NCBI GenBank assembly: GCA_943737045.1
Contig: CALSFV010000043.1
Coordinates: 791,971-855,970, forward strand
Length of the DNA stretch: 64,000 nucleotides
Reading direction: 5' to 3'
From: Parapristionchus giblindavisi
Taxonomy: Eukaryota > Nematoda > Chromadorea > Rhabditida > Diplogasteridae
Shown: in pieces, positions 55,748-64,000 of the stretch
Layout of the letters: the number at the start of each line of letters is the position of its first letter
Numbering within the stretch: the first letter of the stretch is position 1
Position numbers and translations under genes: made by a program
The notes under the pieces: generated by a model
What the model was told of the DNA's origin: nothing
Databases searched by the model: none
The model's input: only the letters and a program-made list of their open reading frames with translations

Positions 55748-57299
55748 TCTGTTTCCGCCAACACATACGACAAGTATAAACATTAATCCTACTTCTATAT
55801 TAAACTAAAACCTCAAGTATATGGTCTCAAAAGCGTTAATTCTATCACTGTAGACTAGAGTGGAACTGTTAATGTTGTATTCATTTGTTTTGCAGTTGTA
55901 CACTCTTTATCAAGATTAGCTAGGAAAAAAATCTTCTATCTGGAGTGTCAACAAGAGTTGGTTTTCTTTCTTTCTATAGTTATCCTTCTGTCGTCTTCTC
56001 ATGCTTAGATATCGGCGTCATCCTTCAGAAATTGAGCCAAGCACTACACTTTGTTACGGAATTACTAAACTTCTACATTACTAAAGTAAGTCCGAAGAAG
56101 AGATTAGGACTTCAGAACGGAATTGAATTATCACTGGCCTAGTAGTGATCTCTCGCAGGACTTCGTGAGCCTTGAATAACGTTATGTACCTTTTACCTTT
56201 CACAACACTTTGAATAATAGAGAAGCCGCAATTTTGTCACAGCAGACTTTTTCGGTACCTAATGTACTAGGAGGATCTTAAGAGATGTTGATTTCGATTC
56301 AACGAATGTAGAACAGACAACGAGAATAAATAATGTAATAAAACATAATGTCCGGGGTTAATATATCACTCGTGGCTTAACGTGACAGTTGCTGACTTAA
56401 AGACGTTCTGAGATAATTTGTGTGTGTGTCAAGTTGAGAAAATCGAATAAGGCAGGAGTTGCACATTTCACTCTTGTAAAGACAATGAGTTATTTTCTGT
56501 GTGAAATCATGTCCAGGTTGCGCAGTGCTAGTATGAGAAAAAAAAATGTGGATTGTTTCGGTTACTCGCTTGTACTCCTCAAAGTGAGTGATTCGTATAT
56601 ACCAATTTCCATTGTTTATGAAAGTTAGTGGGTACTTCTGTAAATTACTCCCACACTCACGATAGATAAAGAATATCAATGGCAAAGGAACTGCATGTAT
56701 ACTATGTCGTTTCAATAAGAATCTACTAGAACATGACACATTAATTATCTTACTGCTCTATATCTTTGCCCAGAATCTTAGCTACTCTAATTGTCGCATT
56801 TGTGAGACACTCAATTTTTCACAATCGACCTTACTTAGCCACTGATTGTATCATATTTAAGAAAGTTGACCATGAGTGTATGAACTTGAGTATTTGAGAT
56901 TTATTTCTATTGGAGGCTTCATGAATACATTATAGGTCAATAATATGACGTGAAAAAAATAATTTGACATTTTTCACATATTGATGACAACAACAACAAT
57001 AAAAAAATCAGTTTTACACTCGTCATATAGTCGTCGTATGCATATTCTGTCTGTGGTCGGATCGGTTACTGTTGCCCTAGCACTCACTCCCTTTCCATTA
57101 ATAGACAAGGATCAACCCTATCGAAGAATTTTGAATATCTGGAGGTGTACTTTCAACTGTTAAGCAATCCTAGTGGACTCTAACAACGCATTCATTGAAC
57201 GATTTCGAGTTGAACCATTTTTGAATCAAAAAAAATCTCTCAGAGACGGAAGAATAAGAAATAGCGATTTCCTCCCTACATATATTTGGCGAAAATAGT
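55748..57299. other. Palindrome spacer, 1552 bp
   Basis: Unique sequence between the two arms. It holds the second SINE-like motif. The longest frame is a minus-strand one of 120 codons (56377-56739) that I do not recognise. No inverted ends or target duplications were found at the spacer edges. Confidence 0.85.
56131..56200 (+). repeat. SINE-like motif, copy 2 (inside palindrome spacer)
   Basis: It is roughly 85% identical by eye to 48885-48955, in the same orientation, also ending in accttttaccttt. The ctcgc / gtgag pair can form a 5-bp stem around an 8-base loop. It lies in the non-inverted spacer, so it is not part of either arm. Confidence 0.45.
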
Positions 57300-60200
57300 G
57301 GATTCTTTAGTTGTCCTTCTCAAATGAGAGGGGGCGCGCCTCTAAATATTATGAAGTCAATGGAACTCTTCTGAAAGCTTGTAATGCAGAGAAGAATCCC
57401 TCCTGTAGTACGATTACGCCACATACGGCGAGTATTAGTGTAAATAGGTTTGGAAGAACTCGAAGAAGTTGGAACAAATCCATCTATATGAGCTATGAGT
57501 GCATTTATCGAGACGAAAATAAACCATAATCACATTCGGCTGTGAGGTAAATCATACCGTGGGCTGAAGATAGACGGTTAAACATGTGAGATCTAGCTAT
57601 TGTCATGTGTACCTTGAAACATGTTGGCATCACTTTTGAAACCGAATTTGTAGACATCCCTGATAAAATGCGATATTTATGAGCAAACGAAAGACTTGTA
57701 AATGTTGTTGGGTACGCAACATGATTTACAGCATGATCATTTGGAATAAACGTCAGACAACATGCAGATGTAATGGTAACAGTGAGCATATGCTAAAATT
57801 GGAGCATTACAGAGAATAATTCCATTTCGCTCTTCAATGACGCAAATAGTGTCGTTAATTATATATTAGATATGTTTAAACATGGAACGTAAGATGACAT
57901 ATGAAATTATTTTAAAATTGCACAGCACACGCAATCTACGTATGTCCAATCCTTTATACGCTATAAATCTTGAATATTTTGTTGTTCTATTCTGCTCTTG
58001 ACGTAATCTAGGCGTAGGTCACCAATGTCTTGGCTAATACACTAATGAGAAGGGTGTGTGGGCTTCAGTAAAAGCATTAGTCTCAGTGTTGTTATAACAT
58101 CGTGACGATGTGCATATCGACTTGTTGATCGAAAAAATGTCGTATTTGTGAATCTTCAAATTGCTATTAGATAGCACAGCTAAAATCGTATTGAAAGGTT
58201 TTAAATTGTGGATGAAGTATTGCTGAATAAGCATTGTATCAGCATATTGAATGATATTTCTATTTTGTTGAACGATTCTTTGTTGAATTTGCATGTATTA
58301 GCTCACCAAGGGCACATTTTACCATAAGCATTCATCAGATCTATCCATACTCAGGCAAAATCTGTGGAAAGTTAGGGGAACGTGTCGCTTGTGTTAAAGT
58401 CGCATGTGAAACCGATAAATAAAGTGTGTATATGCTTGTGCCTTAATCTTGAACTAGCTATGTGTGTGTCCGGAAAGCTCTATTCCTAGCTAAAAAACAG
58501 TCACGATTAATATCAATAGTGTTTCTGAGTACATTATGTATGGACCATCGCTTGCTCTAATTTCGATGAAATAATGAGGATTGAGTCGGGTGTCATTGAG
58601 ATACTCTAACCCTTCTATAGGAAGTACATCTATTCGATAGGCTTTGCTCAATTGAATAGTATGTCAATGGCATCATACTATTAAAGATCACACCATTAGT
58701 AAATGTGAAGTACAGTATATAAAATCATGCAAATGTACTCTAGTAATACTTTATAGCATGTAATATAAAATAGATAAGGCCCCTCTGTTTGGACCCTTAT
58801 ATTGAGAATATGAATGCTAGACTACAATAAGTTGTTCGGTCAAAACTCATACATTACTATAATTGTCTATCCAGAGAATTTTACATGTGATCATCAAGTA
58901 TTTCTACGAATAGGATATGGTTGCTTTTATGTGTATGATCAATCCATGTCGAGAATTTTCTGGGATTTATTTATTTACACACATGTTCATGCTGAACATG
59001 TCGATGAATATACATATGATCAATATGTCGTCAACATTTTTTACAATGTTAGATAAGAACATGGAACATCTCCATTGTTTCAATAATTTTATTCTAATTA
59101 TTGTTCGATGCAATCTACATAAAATCTGTGAATTGATCCGTGATACACTACACCATATATAATTCAACAGTTACATTTAGATCGCTTTAAAATCATGCGA
59201 TTTTTTATTTCAACGTATAATTACGTCGTTTCATACTTCCATGCACTCCCAAAAATTGTCGTCTTTAATTGGAAATAATTTATTGGGAAGGAAATATTCC
59301 CTTACAATTAAGTATATTAAAGATAAAGATGTAAATAAAAGATAAAAGATAAATATAAAGAAACAGAAAATAAAGATGCTCTTAAAGATGGAGGAGACCC
59401 TCGAGTGTTTTTGTAAAAATACTGTTCGGATAGAATGAGAGAGGTTCATCACAAGAATCGAAAGATATATTAGATATTGAATCCTGATATGCTTGAAGCT
59501 TGCTATGTGTATTGAAAGAACATCTTTTCAGGCGTGTAGAGAGTGAATGTCCGATTTGCATACTTGTCTCTCTTGTCTCGTGAAGGGAATCAGTCATGAA
59601 AACTCAAGGATCTCATTCTTTATGGCACAAGGCTTTTAGATAGTGTGAAAAAAATCACAGTAAAATCATGTACACTGATTATCCCAAATGATTCTAGGAC
59701 GCATGTTATGGCAATAATTGCATATATGCTCTCAGAAGATCAACGTTTTAATGTTTCTGGAATGTTCATTTATGATTGTGTTACTCATTGTACACAATTT
59801 TCATTGCTATACAAAGATTGAATGATGTTGATGTGTCCTCTATGATGTATACATGTCTAAGAGAGACAGATTTGTTACCAGGAAGGAACCTAACAGGTAA
59901 TTAATAGAGAGGAAGATCTTAAGCCTGCATTAATCAACTAGTGGACATCTTTACCCAGGGCCTCAAAACAATTATTGTCGATTTTTACGGAAATATCTCT
60001 TTTGACGGTACATCGTATCCGTGATGATTGAGCGACCAGTATTAGCATATGCAGGAATGGATAGGACATTAGAAAGTCTAATTTCTAGATGATTTAATGT
60101 GAAAACATTTGATGTCATTCCCCTTGAGATAGTGTAAGTTAACGAATAACACTGTATCAACTCTCTCGTTCATTCCAAATGAAATTGCATTTGAATTTGT

Positions 60201-63200
60201 GCACTTATATATTCCTGTCGAAATACAATATTGTTAGTTTTCACGCACTGAATAAAGAAGCACAACTAGTCCATCCCCTTATCTACTGTATTGTATGCCT
60301 ATTCAATACACCTCTATTTCATAAGCGACCAGTTTTTCAACTATCATTTTCATTGAAACCTTTCCTTACGACCTTTGTCCATGGCCTCATGCGCTAAGTT
60401 ACGCAATTTCACCGGACATACACAACCTATTGAATCTATTGGACGTCCTAAACATCTCCAAGGTAGGAATATGTATGTATAAAATGAGAACAACGTCAAT
60501 ACGTACAAGTTTTTGTATGTCATTTGATGTAATATATCTATGTATTGGACATATATACTAATAAATTTGGTAATATTCTAATCTTTGGTAATAAAGCCAT
60601 AACATCTGCATTTGTGCCCTTTTTATTACTGTCGATCACCTGAATTGTAAGTTTGACACTCTGAATAAAGAACTAGGAATGGTCCATTTCCTGACCTACG
60701 GTGTTCTGATCTATACAGGTTCAACAAATACCCTTTTCATACCAGGTGAACTTAGAATCCTGTTTTAAACTATTATTCCAACTATATTATTATTTCGTTT
60801 GAAGCCTTCCCTGCGACTCTTCCCCCACTCAGCAGCGCACTGACAATGAGAAACGTACGCAACCCAAGATCAGCCTCAAACCTTACAATAAATATATAAA
60901 TTATTAAAGTGTCATATTAAGAGGTGCGTTTCATTTTGAACTCACAAAGGTAAGTATTCACAATGCAATGCAACATCGCGACATGTGGTATTCTTGAAAG
61001 ACATTGGGTGGAATATCTCTTTACGTTGTACAGATGAGCTCCATACAATTTACATATATTCGAGGCTTTAGTAATAATGGTATTTTCCTGGATATCAGGT
61101 GTACAGGCACATAACCCCATTACACACAGGATCAAGACACCTGCACACCTCTACTCATTATAATGGTATAGGTCATGATGTTTCACCGTATTTCATTGTA
61201 CGCTGCTAGCCCTGTGATTTTGATAAAGCATTTCTCTTTCAAAGCATTCATAAATTTGTTTATGTTCCACATTAACATTCACTCCATAATAACTTATTTG
61301 TATTCATACCTCACACTCTACAAGCCAGAGTGGAGGTTGGTGGTGACTATGAAAAAAATATAATTCTCTGAGTGTCGGAGACCACTCGAGTAATTTTACT
61401 CCAAGTATAATGTGTAGTAAGAAGAAGTTATTCCACCTTAGATAGTGCTTGAATTGCGCAAATTTCCGTTTATTTTTTTTTCAAGTGTGTGAACCACCAA
61501 TTAACAGCTCATATTATAAAGCAACAGAATGTGCACGGTGAAATCGTCAATTTCTAGTTAAGACTTTTCTTTTAGATCGAATGTGATTTCATTAAGTGGA
61601 ATTACCAAATTGTATTGTTATCTTCCGAATGAAAACGACATTGTTCTATATCTAAATATCTAAACATTGACATATGAATCGTCTATTGTAATGTCTAGTT
61701 GATCAGCTTCGAAAGCGCTACAATATAGTTGCGATAAATAAACGTGTACAGACCTATTGCACTTTTAAGCGTTGATAGCGCTTGGTTTGTTGAATGCTAC
61801 ATTGTTGAATTCACTTTGTCACTTATCTGAAAAATTCACGCTAAAGATAATACTAGTGTTTGTCTTAGCCATGTACAATATAAATTGACAGTACAGTTCC
61901 TTTCAAATGAGCATGATATGCTCACTATTATTTCATAAGAATTTTCATTTATACCACAATGCAGCAATATTTAAGCTCCAAATGATATGTTTATTAGTTT
62001 TGTTGGGTTGTCTGTAGCATACTTTACAAGCTTGTATTAAAGTATCCTAAAATATTATATTGGCAACGAGATGACATGTGTTGCCAAGTTCGACCATAAC
62101 AGCTTTCATTTCAAGGGCTGTAAAAAAGGAATTTGGAACTGCTGTGAGCATCTCTTCATATTTCATGACATGAAGTCATTCATTGTAGTATCTGTGGGGT
62201 GTTTGCTAATAGTTTCACTCATAGTTTATTCAGTAGTGTTATTCATGCAGAGAAGAACAGAGCTGGTAATTTCCTGCCAGTGACAATCCATATATTAATC
62301 ATTGGTAGTTTCCGAAAACATTAAAAGCTCTTCACTCTCTAAAGACTTATCAATACAAACGACTTATGCAGACTGGTGCTTTCAGACGTATGATGTATTG
62401 TAAAATAAAGGCCATCACCGAGATCCGTCTTATCACTTAATTTCTAAGACATTACAGTAACGTCTCGTACCACAAGAGTGTCTTTGGTGTTAATGCTTAA
62501 GCAGACTTCTTTTAGCACTATTCAAATATTGTTCAGGGATTTAATGTTGGATAGTTTAATTTATTCTTTTGCTTTGGGTTGGGGGAAAGTCAATCGTATA
62601 AAATATCTTCTTTATGTTCTTTCTTGCACTTCATTTGTTATGTTGAGTAGTTTCGTTTGGTATATTATGAATAAAATTGATCTTCTTTGAAACATGTTTA
62701 TGTTGATCTCAAATAATTGAGTCCTAAATAAGTCGTAAGTATAGAGAACGAAATTCATGCGACTGTTCGTAAAGTAATAGTAAAATGTTTTTTACGTGGT
62801 ATTTAACGTGGTATTTTAGTTAATTAGGTCGTGCATATCACGAGAAAACCCTATCATTCGTCTTCAGTTGTCAAAATCCCATAGCTGAGTTTCATTTTTA
62901 TTACACATCTTTATTTGCAAGTATATTATCTACTTGTAAAGTCCCTCAATATGAATACTTGTGTAATAAACTGACAGAAGACTTCAGTGACTCTCATGTC
63001 TTCTACAAGTACAATGTTATTTGTGAGAACTTTTGAACCGAGCTTAAGAGATCCCTTTTAAGCAATGTGAGATAGTTCTATGAACAAATTACATAAATAT
63101 ATTTTAATCAGATGCAAATTGTTTAAGCATCAACAAAAAACGATATGATTTCACAAGATGATAGCTCTGAAAAAATGAAGTTCACAACAAATATCATTAT

Positions 63201-64000
63201 GTATTGTATATATTAGGCTAGAAATAACTCTTGCTGACAATACTGTCTTCCTACGGTTAGAAAACAATGATGAACTAAAGAGAGAGTCAATGTAAGATAA
63301 CCTGAGATAATAGTATATGTCAGTCATAAATGTCACATTTTCCTATAAATTTTTCTGAACACACTCCACGTTAATTTTATATAAAGTAATTACATTATTC
63401 ACTTTATTTACATAACTCAAGTCCACTATTTCAACTCAATCTTTAATCGTTCGTATAGTAAATGGTTAAAATCAATAAAAATCCTTGTTCCGGCAGAGAA
63501 TTGAACTCCCAGCTATGGCAATAGAAGTATAGAGCGGTTAGTATTTGCTAATGTGCGAATACTTTAAAAATATAGTTGAAAGTTGAATATATATGTGATC
63601 ACTCTGAACAGTATGAGAGAGAGAAGATCATCTATTTCAAAGCATCCCTGTTTATGGACTTTATACCCATTAATGATCTTGATGATCTGGACTATATCGA
63701 TGCTTGTTCTTTTCATTATTAGGAAATTCAAATAAAGCGAAACTATGGTCATATGATTTGGTTGTCGTGTCAATTCTATTATTATTTAAAGCCATGTTAA
63801 TTAAGATGAGATATAATGTAAGAGTGATTATTGTGAGAGAGGAACATATATTGCATGTGTTGTCTTGATGTGATGAATATGTGATATCAATAAACTTCAC
63901 CCTAATAATTCTTCTGAATAAATCGTTTTTTATTCTCTTCTTATTGTTGTGATCGAGTTAGAGAGACTATGGAAATGGAGGATAGAAAGTAAAAACGATG
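57300..64000 (-). repeat. Giant palindrome, right arm (continues beyond window)
   Basis: This is the reverse complement of 49047-55747. The match is still perfect at the last base of the window, so the true arm is longer than 6701 bp. The inner boundary is sharp: ggattctttag at 57300 matches, and the bases before it do not. Confidence 0.96.

Noticed and set aside
56377..56739. 120-codon minus-strand frame in the palindrome spacer
   Set aside because: It is the longest frame in the spacer, but no family, motif or splice context was recognised. It is too weak to call a gene.
49047..64000. Polinton/Maverick-type virus-like element
   Set aside because: Such elements carry much shorter terminal repeats around a long coding interior. 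Here the interior is only 1.55 kb and no polymerase, integrase or capsid-like sequence was seen.

Overview
The window is AT-rich eukaryotic DNA made mostly of repeats. No complete, intact protein-coding gene could be recognised. The identifiable genic sequence is histone and chaperone debris. It comprises the 3' end of a histone H2A gene with a canonical replication-dependent histone 3' stem-loop, a 33-codon N-terminal stub of histone H2B (starts MPPKPSAKGAKKAAK), and three consecutive exons that resemble DNAJC9, a J-domain co-chaperone of histones. The H2B start and the H2A tail ([10 protein letters not shown] in the corrected frame) look most like nematode histones, so a nematode is my best guess. 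This is inference from short peptides. Spliceosomal introns and MITE-type transposons rule out a bacterium.

Region 1 (1-31374) is a head-to-tail array of large repeat units: unit 1 (1-12270), unit 2 (12271-25734) and unit 3 (25735-31374, cut off by the satellite). Units 1 and 2 are almost identical over their first ~6.65 kb. They then diverge sharply and carry different interiors: a TIR element with two nested MITEs in unit 1, and DNAJC9-like exons plus other repeats in unit 2. They become similar again over the last ~1.1 kb. Each unit holds a ~3.2 kb foldback element with ~0.2 kb inverted ends and a 396-bp hAT-like MITE. Units 1 and 2 also hold the H2A 3' region and a 100-bp hairpin element. 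Unit 3 carries two ~340-bp TTAA-flanked inverted-repeat elements containing a tRNA-like A-box/B-box.

Region 2 (31375-46129) is an uninterrupted satellite of 41-bp monomers: 360 monomers with no net insertion or deletion. Diagnostic variants show a higher-order repeat whose best-defined form is 22 monomers (902 bp). Region 3 (46130-~48600) is a degenerate composite repeat of ~150-bp blocks alternating with pyrimidine-rich tracts, plus a 19-bp tandem repeat and a (CT)n run.

Region 4 (49047-64000, running off the window) is a giant inverted repeat. Two arms of at least 6701 bp mirror each other around a 1552-bp spacer (55748-57299), with no net indel at any point checked. No convincing gene was found in the arms or spacer.

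The genes do not form a working operon-like system. The window reads as a repeat-rich, duplication-prone chromosome segment that has captured a histone-related locus. The strongest leads are the giant palindrome, the indel-free higher-order satellite, the tRNA-box TTAA element, and the histone/DNAJC9 relics in a tandem segmental duplication.
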